Source: Microbacterium esteraromaticum
Lineage (GTDB): Bacteria > Actinomycetota > Actinomycetes > Actinomycetales > Microbacteriaceae
Reading direction: 5' to 3'
Assembly: GCF_016907315.1 (NCBI RefSeq)
Contig: NZ_JAFBBS010000001.1
Location: 930,001 to 994,000 of the forward strand
DNA: 64,000 nt
Positions 7,782-17,250 of the stretch are shown piece after piece. Below the pieces are notes generated by a model. That model was not told the origin of the DNA, did not search any database, and saw only the letters and a program-made list of their open reading frames with translations. How positions within the stretch are numbered: the first letter of the stretch is position 1; every line of letters starts with the position of its first letter. The position numbers and the translations under genes are program-made.

Positions 7782-8106
7782 CCGCCCACCGTAACGTGCT
7801 CCGAAGCGCGGCCTTAGTGCGGGGGGGGTCGAGAGGGTCGCCCTTCGCGGATATTTTCAACTTCCGACCGCCGTAGTCGCCAACCTCGCGCCGTCCAACT
7901 TCCGCGTAATTCCGCAGGGTGTGCAGGGTGTGCAGGGTGTGCAGCCTCTGTATGTTGACGCGCCCACGCGCGCGCATTTCTCGTCAATGTTGAGCGCCTG
8001 CACACCCTCTTAAGGCCGCATCGGCTCGGCCCTTTAGCGACGCGCCGCGGGGGGCGGCGGCGATCCCGTCCGTGCTGGTGTCGCTCGCCTCCGGTACGGT
8101 CGGGCC
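7782..8106. other. non-coding segment with repeats
   Basis: These 325 bases hold no gene I can support. They contain the 9-bp tandem array at 7914-7944, an inverted match at 7997-8008 and, between them, the inverted pair TTGACG (7955-7960) and CGTCAA (7982-7987). The 3' part precedes the gene at 8107 and may hold its promoter. Confidence 0.5.
7914..7944 (+). repeat. tandem 9-bp iteron-like repeat (GCAGGGTGT x3 + GCAG)
   Basis: Three exact head-to-tail copies of GCAGGGTGT followed by GCAG. An inverted match, CCTGCACACCCT, lies 53 bases further at 7997-8008, making a large dyad around an AT-richer centre. Short tandem repeats beside a primase gene resemble binding sites of a replication initiator (iterons). 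A partner of the element's primase or an excision protein could bind here; this is inference. Confidence 0.6.
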
Positions 8107-9012
8107 ATGAGACTACTAACCGAGGGCTGGTGCGAGCGCGGCCCCTCCCTCTCCGAGGCCGCTGCTGCCGTCCCGCCTCCGGAGTCCGCATGGTGGGACT
8201 CGGCCGAGTTCGTCGACGGCCCCGAGGACGACCGCCGCGCCGCGATCAACCTCTGGCTGCTCACCGGCCTCACACCCGAGCGCCGCGACGTGAAGGGCGA
8301 GCGCGACGGCGACGGCCGCGTCGACCTGTTGTTGCGCCCGGCCGGCGCTCCGGTCGAGGTCGTCGAGGTGCTCACGACGCTGGACCGCGACCACTCCGAC
8401 GCCGTGCCGCGTGCCGCTGCTCTCGTCGCCGAGCTGAACGGCGCGGAGCCTCCCGCGCTGCTGTTCCCCATGCATCTCAAGCGCGGCTGGGAGCCTCCGC
8501 TGACGCGCGGCCGGAAGGGCAGGGCGGCCGGTCGCCGGTGGCGCGAGGTGGTCGAGCGGCTGCAGCACGAGGCTCATGCTGGGGCGATCAGCGCCGAGGC
8601 CGCGGCCGAGGCAGCGGCCGTGTTCCCCGGCATCGAGTTCCGCGACCCGATCGACGATCCCGAGCGAGGCGGGTTCTGGCTCAGCTCGCTCAACGCCGCG
8701 GTGCGCGACCCCGAGGACGTGCCCTACCTTGAGCGACTCTCCGCGTATCTGGCGGCCGAGGAGCGCCCCGTGCACCACGTCGTCAAACTCGCCCGCGAGG
8801 CAGCCGCGCTGGGCGCACAGCGGCGGCACCTGTATCTGCTCGTCGCCTCCGCAGGGCAATGGGGCGACCTGGTGCCGACGTCGCCGAGCTGGTTCACCGA
8901 CGGCACCTTCACCGCTCCCAACGGACTGACCGATCTGTGGCTCGACGGCGGCACCGGCTACATCATGCGCTGGCGGCGCGAGGGCGGTTGGACCTATCAC
9001 GAGACAGGCTGA
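8107..9012 (+). CDS. hypothetical protein of the element
   Basis: Protein of 301 residues, no family recognised. Noteworthy parts: an acidic-aromatic N-terminus (ESAWWDSAEFVDGPEDD); a segment GRVDLLLRPAGAPVEVVEV near residue 75-92 whose pattern (Asp, hydrophobic strand, then Glu in a second strand) recalls the core of restriction-endonuclease-like folds, though the usual lysine after the glutamate is missing; and a C-terminal half with LYLLVASAGQWGDLV and IMRWRREGGWTYH. GC is higher here (77% in the 60 bases 8281-8340) than in the cassette upstream. It converges on the integrase stub. A nuclease role is only a guess. Confidence 0.65.
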   Translation: MRLLTEGWCERGPSLSEAAAAVPPPESAWWDSAEFVDGPEDDRRAAINLWLLTGLTPERRDVKGERDGDGRVDLLLRPAGAPVEVVEVLTTLDRDHSDAVPRAAALVAELNGAEPPALLFPMHLKRGWEPPLTRGRKGRAAGRRWREVVERLQHEAHAGAISAEAAAEAAAVFPGIEFRDPIDDPERGGFWLSSLNAAVRDPEDVPYLERLSAYLAAEERPVHHVVKLAREAAALGAQRRHLYLLVASAGQWGDLVPTSPSWFTDGTFTAPNGLTDLWLDGGTGYIMRWRREGGWTYHETG

Positions 9013-9112
9013 CGCCGCCTCTCCGGGCCTGCAGCGCCTCGTCTGCGGCTTCCGGCCCCACTGCCGCCGCGCTCGGCGCTCAGCGGCCGCGATGGGCGCC
9101 GCGGCTGGCGGC

Positions 9113-9600
9113 TCAGGCGTGCCAGAGGATACTCAGGCTCTGCGCCATGGCTGCGTCTGACATATTGCGCCGGTTCCCCTGGCCGACGCTGTGCACGACG
9201 ATCGTCATCAGCGTCTCGATCACCGCGCGCTTGCGCCCGAGCGTCAGCCGTCCCACACCACGCGTACGTCCTCCGCGCCGACAAGATCACGCAGCGGCTC
9301 GACGACCGCGCCGCGCTCGAGCTTCGGTCGCACCTCCTCGAGCTTCGCGTCGACTCGCTTGAGCCGCCGCTGGTACTGGGCGCGCCCGATAAGGCCTTCG
9401 TCGCGGTCGTCGCCCAGCTCACGCCGAACGGCCTCCAGGCGGGTCAGCTCGGCGCTCAGCGCCTCGGCGTCTAGCCGCTCCCGGTCGATGAGCAGATCGG
9501 CCGCGTCCGGCGCTGCGAGGCGCGCGACGACGAGTCGCTCGATGAAGTCGTCGAGCGGGTGACCGCGGCGCATGAAGTGCGCCATCGACCCGCACCTATG
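9113..9600 (-). pseudogene. large serine recombinase (integrase), C-terminal stub, frameshifted
   Basis: The minus strand from about 9600 encodes RCGSMAHFMRRGHPLDDFIE, then VVARLAAPDAADLLIDRERL and a coiled segment, the pattern that follows the zinc ribbon in large serine integrases. This frame stops at 9244 right after VRVVWDG. One frame over, the text goes on LTLGRKRAVIETLMTIVVHS and ends SLSILWHA at 9113, a normal integrase tail. Adding one C at about 9246 joins both parts. The catalytic serine domain and most of the recombinase domain (some 300 residues or more) are missing, because upstream the sequence changes into tadB/C. The element therefore cannot excise by itself. Confidence 0.75.
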
Positions 9601-10481
9601 CGAGTGGATCCCGGCCTCTCCGCCGGTGCGACGCCGAGCAGCAGGAAGGCGGGAAGGGTGCACGCGCCCAGCGGAAGAAGCAGCTTCGACGACAGGCGGG
9701 CGGCTCGCACGCGACCCTGCACACGTGCCTCGTGGCGCTGCTGAGCCGCAGAGGCCCGCAGCAGCTCGCCCGCAGGCACACCCGCTGATCGCGAGAGCTC
9801 GAGCACAGCGTCGGTGCCGTCGCGATCGTCGGGCAGCCGGCCAGGACTGTGCTCCACGAGCCGCAGAGCACGCGGGATTCCCACGCCCCCGGCGAGCGCC
9901 ACCGCGACGAGCTCGGCGTGCATGCCCGGTGTGCCTGGTCGAGGCTGCGCCGCCCGCACCATTCGCGCCGTCCACCAGCGCGCAGCCAGCACGAGTCCGA
10001 TACCGAGACCCAGGCAGGCGATGCCGAGCGGATGGGTCACCAGCACGCCGACGGTGTCGAACCCAAGCGCGAATCCGAGCAGCAGGCCGGCGAAGGGCAG
10101 CCAGAGCAGCAGCCGTGCCGTGCCGGTGGGCTCGGCGAGCGCGATGCGCACATCGTCTGCGGCCGCCGCCGCATCCTGCAGCGATTCGGCCAGCGACCGC
10201 AGCACCACGGCGAGAGGCGCACCGACGGTCGTCGCGATCTCCCACGCAGCGGCGACGTCGGACCATGCACCACCCTCGGCATCGATCGCGCCGACCAGCT
10301 CCGATCCGGCATCCATCCGCGCCGCGATCCGGCCTGCGACCGGGTCGCCGGTGTCGACGAGGTGCCGCCACGCCGTGAGCGGCCGGGCGCCCGCCTGCAG
10401 CAGCACTGCCAGGGTGCGCACTGCGGCCGCGGTCCGCTGAGGGTCATCGTGACCGGGATGCCCCTTTCGTCGCCTCACCAC
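9471..10481 (-). CDS. TadB/TadC-type pilus platform protein, C-terminus replaced
   Basis: Type II secretion system F-family inner-membrane protein of a Flp/Tad pilus. The frame joins a TadB-like half (AVLLQAGARPLTAWRHLV, WLPFAGLLLGFALGFDTVG) to a TadC-like half (LVAVALAGGVGIPRALRLVE, LSSKLLLPLGACTLPAFLLL), with several membrane helices. After LLLGVAP, about residue 288 (near 9620), family members end within about a dozen residues. Here the frame instead runs into out-of-frame integrase DNA until 9471, adding roughly 48 unrelated residues. The start GTG overlaps the tadA stop. The last membrane helix is probably damaged, so function is doubtful. Confidence 0.75.
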   Translation of the reverse strand: MVRRRKGHPGHDDPQRTAAAVRTLAVLLQAGARPLTAWRHLVDTGDPVAGRIAARMDAGSELVGAIDAEGGAWSDVAAAWEIATTVGAPLAVVLRSLAESLQDAAAAADDVRIALAEPTGTARLLLWLPFAGLLLGFALGFDTVGVLVTHPLGIACLGLGIGLVLAARWWTARMVRAAQPRPGTPGMHAELVAVALAGGVGIPRALRLVEHSPGRLPDDRDGTDAVLELSRSAGVPAGELLRASAAQQRHEARVQGRVRAARLSSKLLLPLGACTLPAFLLLGVAPAERPGSTRIGAGRWRTSCAAVTRSTTSSSDSSSRASQRRTRPICSSTGSG

Positions 10482-11479
10482 GGCCGCACCTCCTCCACCC
10501 CGAGGCGATCGTCGACGAGCACGAATCGGCCGGCGCGCGCGATGCGCCGCTGTCCGTCCGAGCCCCGCTCGAGATGCAGCACGATCGTGAACGCGCTGAC
10601 GACCTGTCGCGCCAGCGCCGTGGCATCCATCCCCGCCAGCGCGCCCAGCGCCTCCATCCGGGCAGGCACATCGGCCAGTCCGCTGGCGTGCAGGGTGCCG
10701 GCCCCGCCGTCATGTCCGGTGTTCAGCGCCGTCAGCAGCTCGCGCACCTCTTCACCACGGCATTCCCCGACCACGAGGCGATCCGGGCGCATGCGCAGCG
10801 ACTCGCGCACCAGCATCGCGAGGGTGATGCGCCCGGCCCCCTCGAGATTCGCCTGCCGGGCCTCGAGCGAGACGTGGTGCGGATGGCGGGGGCGGAGCTC
10901 GGCGACGTCCTCGATGGTCACGATGCGCTCCCCGTCGCCGACCTGCGCGAGCAGAGCCGCGAGCAGGGTGGTCTTCCCGGTTCCTGTTCCGCCGGTGATC
11001 AGCACGTTCGCGCGGTCGCGCACCAGGCGCTCGAGCCAGATCCGCTGAGCATCGCCGAAGGTTCCCGTCGCGGCGAGCGCGGCGAGATCGGCCCCGAGCA
11101 CGCGAGGCACACGCACCGACAGCGCGGTGCCGGTCACCGAGACCGGGGCGAGCACCGCGTGCACCCTGATGCCCGAGTCGAGCCGCACGTCCACGCAGGG
11201 AGACTGGTCGTCGAGATGCCGCCCTCCCGAGGCGACGAGGGCGACCGCGAGATCGCGTACCTCGCGCTCCGACGCCCGCCACCCGGCCACCCTCTCGGCG
11301 CCGTCGCCGCGGTCGACGTAGAGTCCGCCCGCGCCGTTGACGAAGATGTCGGTGACGCTCTCGTCGCGCACGTGCTCGGCGAGCGCACCGAAGGCGGGAT
11401 CGACCGCCATCACGGGTCCGACGCCATCGACGATGCGGGCGGCGGTATGGCGTGGCAGGAGGACGAACGGTTCGGGCAT
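10475..11479 (-). CDS. tadA: TadA-type secretion ATPase
   Basis: Hexameric ATPase of the type II/IV secretion family that powers Flp/Tad pilus assembly at the inner face of the membrane. It has 334 residues with Walker A GGTGTGKTT at 163-171, an Asp box around 188-191 (TIEDVAEL), and Walker B RPDRLVVGE at 231-239. Residues 30-125 form the N-terminal sensor domain (ESVTDIFVNGAGGLYVDRG). It is the first gene of the tad operon and overlaps the tadB/C start. It is intact although the pilin genes downstream are broken, so the locus is probably decaying from its 3' side. Confidence 0.88.
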   Translation of the reverse strand: MPEPFVLLPRHTAARIVDGVGPVMAVDPAFGALAEHVRDESVTDIFVNGAGGLYVDRGDGAERVAGWRASEREVRDLAVALVASGGRHLDDQSPCVDVRLDSGIRVHAVLAPVSVTGTALSVRVPRVLGADLAALAATGTFGDAQRIWLERLVRDRANVLITGGTGTGKTTLLAALLAQVGDGERIVTIEDVAELRPRHPHHVSLEARQANLEGAGRITLAMLVRESLRMRPDRLVVGECRGEEVRELLTALNTGHDGGAGTLHASGLADVPARMEALGALAGMDATALARQVVSAFTIVLHLERGSDGQRRIARAGRFVLVDDRLGVEEVRPW

Positions 11480-11835
11480 GCGACGACGCTAGGCCGGTCG
11501 TACGACGCCGCCGCGCCTGTATCCCGGCCGATGTGGACAACGGAGGGAATGCGCCTACTGTGCAGGTCGAGACCCGACCCGGCGGAGACGAAGAGGCGGC
11601 ACCTCACGGGGGGAATGAGGTGCCGCCGACGCGCAGCCCGCAATGGGGGGTGCCGGGCGCGCGGAAAGCCGTATTCGAAATCGGCTGAGGCCAGTGTATT
11701 CACCCTCATGCGTCCGCGCCAAACCGTCCGCACTACCGACTTTCGACAGTAGGCTTCGATATCTGACCGGGCTAGATTCACCGTGTCACGGTCGTGTCCC
11801 TGCACGATCGCCCGACCGCGCAAAGGAGCGAGTGC
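11480..11835. promoter_or_regulatory. divergent intergenic region tadA/acs
   Basis: The 356 bases between the divergent tadA and acs genes should hold both promoters. On the plus strand TAGATT at 11771-11776 is a fair -10 for acs, about 60 bases before its start. The region also holds the perfect hairpin at 11595-11627, described separately. A 45-codon plus-strand ORF (11615-11752) lies here but has no other support. Confidence 0.4.
11595..11627. other. perfect 12-bp hairpin between divergent genes
   Basis: GGCGGCACCTCA (11595-11606) and TGAGGTGCCGCC (11616-11627) pair perfectly around a 9-base loop. No T-run follows on either strand and no gene ends here, so it is not an obvious terminator. 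It lies in the presumed 5' leader of tadA on the minus strand and far upstream of acs on the plus strand. It could be an attenuator, a protein site or a relic terminator of a lost gene. Confidence 0.6.
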
Positions 11836-13806
<1,971 letters not shown>

Positions 13807-13821
13807 CCCGTACACACGACA

Positions 13822-13853
13822 GCGGCCCCTCCGACTGTGATCGGAGGGGCCGC
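13822..13853 (+). terminator. terminator of acs
   Basis: Perfect 13-bp stem GCGGCCCCTCCGA / TCGGAGGGGCCGC with loop CTGTGA, 15 bases past the acs stop. It also lies just beyond the end of the converging RidA gene and may serve both strands. The T-tract is short (TTCTG). Confidence 0.8.
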
Positions 13854-13867
13854 TTCTGCGTGAGTCG

Positions 13868-14326
13868 TCAGGCGAGGATGAACGTGACCTCGACCTCGAC
13901 GGGGGTGTCGAGCGGAAGGCTGGCGACGCCGACGGCTGCGCGTGCGTGCTTGCCCGCATCGCCGAAGATCTCACCGAGAACCTCGCTCGCGCCGTTGATC
14001 ACGGCCGGCTGACCGGTGAAGGCCGGATCGGATGCCACGAAGCCGCCCACTCGGAGCACGCCGGCGATACGGTCCACGCCGCCGGCCGCCTGCGCCGCTG
14101 CTGCCAGCGCGTTCAGGGCACACGTGCGGGCGTAGGCCTGGGCATCCGCCGCCTCGATCTCGGCGCCGACCTTCCCGGTCGCCGGGAGAGCGCCGTCGAC
14201 GAATGGCAGCTGCCCGGAGGTGTAGACGAGACCGCCGTGCACCACGGCCGGAACGTAGGCCGCGACGGGGGCGGCAACGGCGGGAAGCTCGATGCCGAGC
14301 TCCTCGAGACGGGCTGCGATGCTCAC
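13868..14326 (-). CDS. RidA (YjgF/UK114) family protein
   Basis: Small trimeric enzyme family that hydrolyses reactive enamine/imine intermediates (2-aminoacrylate) released by PLP enzymes. Conserved pieces: VYTSGQLPFVDG, the VLRVGGFVASDPAF segment with the substrate-binding arginine, and the C-terminal PVEVEVTFILA holding the glutamate. At 152 residues it is slightly longer than E. coli RidA and belongs to the longer YjgF subgroup, so its substrate may differ. It starts inside the stop of the upstream gene (ATGA overlap at 14323-14326), forming a two-gene operon. Confidence 0.85.
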   Translation of the reverse strand: MSIAARLEELGIELPAVAAPVAAYVPAVVHGGLVYTSGQLPFVDGALPATGKVGAEIEAADAQAYARTCALNALAAAAQAAGGVDRIAGVLRVGGFVASDPAFTGQPAVINGASEVLGEIFGDAGKHARAAVGVASLPLDTPVEVEVTFILA

Positions 14327-14550
14327 TGCTGTACTCCCTCATCGAACTGGCGGGATGCCTGTGCTGCGGCTGCGAGGCCGGCGTTGGCCGTCGCGTCCTG
14401 CGTCACCGGACGCTTCAGGTAGGCGACGAGGCCGCCCTCAGGACCCTGGACGACCTGCACGAGCTCCCACCCCTGCTTGCCCCAGTTGTTGAGGATCGCC
14501 GCCGTGTTGTGGATCAGCAGCGGCGTGGTCAGATACTCCCACGTGGTCAT
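14323..14550 (-). CDS. DUF4177-like small protein
   Basis: Protein of 75 residues beginning MTTWEYLTTPLL, with LNNWGKQGWELVQVV in the middle. The 'WEY...LNxxGxxGWELV' pattern is that of DUF4177-type proteins, common and uncharacterised in actinobacteria. The C-terminal 25 residues are alanine/glutamine-rich and probably disordered. CAGGAGTG stands before the ATG. It is coupled to the RidA gene by a four-base overlap. No function can be given. Confidence 0.7.
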   Translation of the reverse strand: MTTWEYLTTPLLIHNTAAILNNWGKQGWELVQVVQGPEGGLVAYLKRPVTQDATANAGLAAAAQASRQFDEGVQQ

Positions 14551-14634
14551 GGCACTCCTGTGCGTCGGCGACGGACGGCACCGGATGCCGTGCGTCGAGG
14601 CTCTTATTCAGGGAACTCCCTTAACATCAAGCGT

Positions 14635-17250
14635 ATGCCTCAAACGAAACGCACGCTGAAGGGTGTGCTCGGCGGTCTGCTGGGCCTGGTGGGTCTCAGC
14701 GCAGTCGCCGGCGTCCTGGTGACCGCAGCCGTCACGCCCGCCATCGCGGTCGCCGGAGTGACGGGATCGCAGGCGCTCACGATCTTCGACAACCTTCCGA
14801 ACAGCCTCACGCCCGGGGCCCCGATGGAGCCGACGACGATCTACGCCAACGGCACCGACGGCAAGCCGTTCCAGCTCGCGAAGTTCTACGACCAGAACCG
14901 CGTGCCGGTGTCGTTCGACCAGGTGTCACCGCTGCTGTACGACGCGATCCTCTCCAGTGAGGACAAGAGCTTCTACGAGCACGGCGGCGTCAACCTCGGC
15001 GCGACCGTGAAGGCGGTCGTCGACAACGTGCGGGGCACGTCGTCGCGAGGCGCCTCGACGATCAGCCAGCAGTTCGTCAAGAACGTGCTGATCCAGGAGT
15101 GCGAGTGGGACGTCAAGCCCACGCTCAAGAACGGCGAGGCGAACCCCGAGTACGCCAACCAGCTGCAGGCGTGCTGGACCGAGGCGACCGAGGCCAAGGG
15201 CGCCGACGGCATCGAGCGCAAGCTGCAGGAGATGCGCTACGCGATCCAGATCGAGAAGGACTTCTCGAAGAACGACATCCTGCTCGGCTACCTCAACGTC
15301 GCGAACTTCGGCGGTCAGACCTACGGCATCGAGGCCGCGGCGAACCGCTACTTCGGCACGACCGCGAAGAACCTCACGCTCGGACAGGCTGCCACCCTCG
15401 CCGGCATCGTGCAGAACCCGAACCGGTTCCGCATCGATCGCGCGGAGGGCACCAACTCCAAGGCCGACGGATACGCCGACACCAAGGTGCGCCGCAACTA
15501 CGTGCTGAACCGCATGCTCCAGAACGGTCAGATCACCGAGGCCCAGTACAAGGAGGCTTCGGAAGCGCCGATCGTCGCGAACATCAAGTCGACCGCCCAG
15601 GGATGCTCGGCGGCGGGCGCTCAGGCGTACTTCTGCCAGTACGTGCGCGCGGTGATCGAGAACGACGAGGCGTTCGGCAAGACCCAGAGCGAGCGACAGG
15701 AGACGCTGCGCCGCGGCGGCCTGAAGATCTACACCTCGCTCGACATGCGCATCCAGCAGCCCGGCGTCGACGCGATGAACGAGCTCGCGCCGACCTTCGT
15801 TCCCGAGGCCACCTACGCCGCGAGCGGCGTCACGATCGAGGCGACCACCGGACGCGTTCTCGCGATCGTGCAGAACACGAAGTTCAACGAGACCTCGAAG
15901 GCCGCCGCCGGCGAGACCAGCCTCGTGTACGCCGCAGACCAGGACCACAACGGCTCCGGAGGCTTCGGTCCCGGCTCGTCGTACAAGCTGTTCACCCTGC
16001 TCGACTGGCTCGAGAAGGGGCACTCGGTGAACGAGAACCTCAACGGCGCCGTGCGCAACGGCGGCTCCTACAAGCTCACGACGTGCGGCAAGCAGTCGAC
16101 CGTCGCGGCCAAGAACGCCGGAGGAAACTTCCGGAAGAACCGGGGCTTCGCCGGCACTCCCATGAGCTTCACGGCCCAGTCGCTGAACACGGGCTACTAC
16201 GCCATGGCCGAGAAGCTCGACCTCTGCGACATCAACAAGATGGCCGAGCGACTCGGCGTGCACGAGGGCGACATGGGGTCGGTGACCTCCAGCAACGGCC
16301 TCTTCGAGTCGACGCTCGGCTCCAAGTCGATCGCGCCGCTCCAGATGGCCAGCGCGTACGCCACCGTCGCCAACCAGGGCAAGTTCTGCCAGCCGCGGGT
16401 CATCGACAAGGTCGTGAACACGGCGGGCGAGGAGATGCCCGTGCCGAAGTCGACGTGCACCCAGGTGATTCCCCCCGAGGTCGCGGCGACCGCTGCGCAC
16501 GCCCTGCAGGGCGTCATGAGCGCGACGGGACGGGATGCCCGTCTGGGCGACGGCGTGCCGCTGATCGGCAAGACGGGAACCAACGAGTCGACGGGCACCG
16601 CGATGGCGACCGCCTCGACGAAGACCGCCACGTTCATCTTCTCGGGTTTCGACAAGGACATGACGGCGGACTCGATCCCGTTCGAGAAGCGCAAGCGCAT
16701 CGAGCGCACCTACGGGCCGAGCGGCATGCAGCTCAGCCAGATCCGCTTCCCCCTCTCCCGCGCCATGCAGGGTGCGGCGAACGCGGTGTACGGTGGCGAC
16801 CGCTTCCCCCAGCCCGACCGTGACCTCACCCGTCGCGTGATGAAGGATCTGCCGGACGTCGTCGGTAAGTCGATCGACGAGGCGACGGGCATCCTCCGTG
16901 AGGCCGGCTTCTCGGTGCAGGTGGGCGATCCCGTCGACAGCGAGATCGGTCAGGGCCTGGTCGCCGAGCAGAACCCGGGCGCCGGGCGCGCGCCGGCGGG
17001 GGCGACGGTGACGCTCCGCCCGAGCAGCGGGAAGAAGCCGGGTGCTGCAGCGCCCGAGGCAGAAGGCACTGTTCCGAACGTGACGGGTGCGAAGTACAAC
17101 CAGGCGAAGGCCGCGCTCGAGAAGCTCGGCTTCGGTGTCTCGGAAGACGGCTGCAACGGCGGCTCCACGGTCAGCGGACAGGATCCTGCTGCGGACACGA
17201 AGGCGCCCGCTGGCACCGAAGTCGCCCTCAGCTGCGGAGACGACGGTTGA
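14635..17250 (+). CDS. bifunctional penicillin-binding protein (GT51 + transpeptidase + PASTA)
   Basis: Class A penicillin-binding protein that polymerises and cross-links peptidoglycan outside the membrane. Of 871 residues, about 10-40 form the N-terminal membrane anchor. The glycosyltransferase 51 motifs are SSEDKSFYEHGGVN (catalytic E109) and RGASTISQQFVKN (138-150). The transpeptidase has SSYK (active serine S448, K451), SLN and KTG at 646-648. Two PASTA domains end the protein (about 742-805 and 815-870), as in mycobacterial PonA-type enzymes. Between the GT51 motifs there is an extra stretch (ECEWDVKPTLKNGEANPEYA). I chose ATG 14635 because the open frame further upstream overlaps other genes. 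Confidence 0.92.
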   Translation: MPQTKRTLKGVLGGLLGLVGLSAVAGVLVTAAVTPAIAVAGVTGSQALTIFDNLPNSLTPGAPMEPTTIYANGTDGKPFQLAKFYDQNRVPVSFDQVSPLLYDAILSSEDKSFYEHGGVNLGATVKAVVDNVRGTSSRGASTISQQFVKNVLIQECEWDVKPTLKNGEANPEYANQLQACWTEATEAKGADGIERKLQEMRYAIQIEKDFSKNDILLGYLNVANFGGQTYGIEAAANRYFGTTAKNLTLGQAATLAGIVQNPNRFRIDRAEGTNSKADGYADTKVRRNYVLNRMLQNGQITEAQYKEASEAPIVANIKSTAQGCSAAGAQAYFCQYVRAVIENDEAFGKTQSERQETLRRGGLKIYTSLDMRIQQPGVDAMNELAPTFVPEATYAASGVTIEATTGRVLAIVQNTKFNETSKAAAGETSLVYAADQDHNGSGGFGPGSSYKLFTLLDWLEKGHSVNENLNGAVRNGGSYKLTTCGKQSTVAAKNAGGNFRKNRGFAGTPMSFTAQSLNTGYYAMAEKLDLCDINKMAERLGVHEGDMGSVTSSNGLFESTLGSKSIAPLQMASAYATVANQGKFCQPRVIDKVVNTAGEEMPVPKSTCTQVIPPEVAATAAHALQGVMSATGRDARLGDGVPLIGKTGTNESTGTAMATASTKTATFIFSGFDKDMTADSIPFEKRKRIERTYGPSGMQLSQIRFPLSRAMQGAANAVYGGDRFPQPDRDLTRRVMKDLPDVVGKSIDEATGILREAGFSVQVGDPVDSEIGQGLVAEQNPGAGRAPAGATVTLRPSSGKKPGAAAPEAEGTVPNVTGAKYNQAKAALEKLGFGVSEDGCNGGSTVSGQDPAADTKAPAGTEVALSCGDDG

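Larger units (their letters stand above)
3070..9605. mobile_element. degraded integrative element inserted in the tad locus
   Basis: About 6.5 kb lie between the truncated end of tadB/C and the truncated start of DUF4244, two genes normally adjacent. The segment carries the C-terminus of a large serine recombinase facing the left junction, an overlapping gene chain ending in a primase-polymerase-like gene, a phage-type zinc-ribbon protein, iteron-like repeats and a lower-GC cargo cassette. No duplicated att core is seen between the two junctions. That fits a later deletion that removed the integrase N-terminus, one att site, the tip of tadC and the 5' end of DUF4244. Exact ends are uncertain by some tens of bases. 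Confidence 0.75.

Noticed and set aside
7396..7977. Minus-strand frame with the repeat HTLHTLHTL
   Set aside because: It is only the translation of the 9-bp tandem repeat plus shadows; the real minus gene here is the 56-residue zinc-ribbon protein in another frame.
3060..9630. Direct repeat marking both ends of the element
   Set aside because: I compared the bases around 3060-3110 with those around 9590-9630 and found no shared core of useful length.
11615..11752. 45-codon plus-strand frame in the tadA-acs gap
   Set aside because: It starts inside the hairpin, has no ribosome-binding site and shows no recognisable sequence.
14032..14634. Extension of the penicillin-binding protein frame by some 200 codons
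   Set aside because: It overlaps the RidA and DUF4177-like genes on the other strand and has no family likeness; ATG 14635 gives the normal N-terminal membrane anchor.
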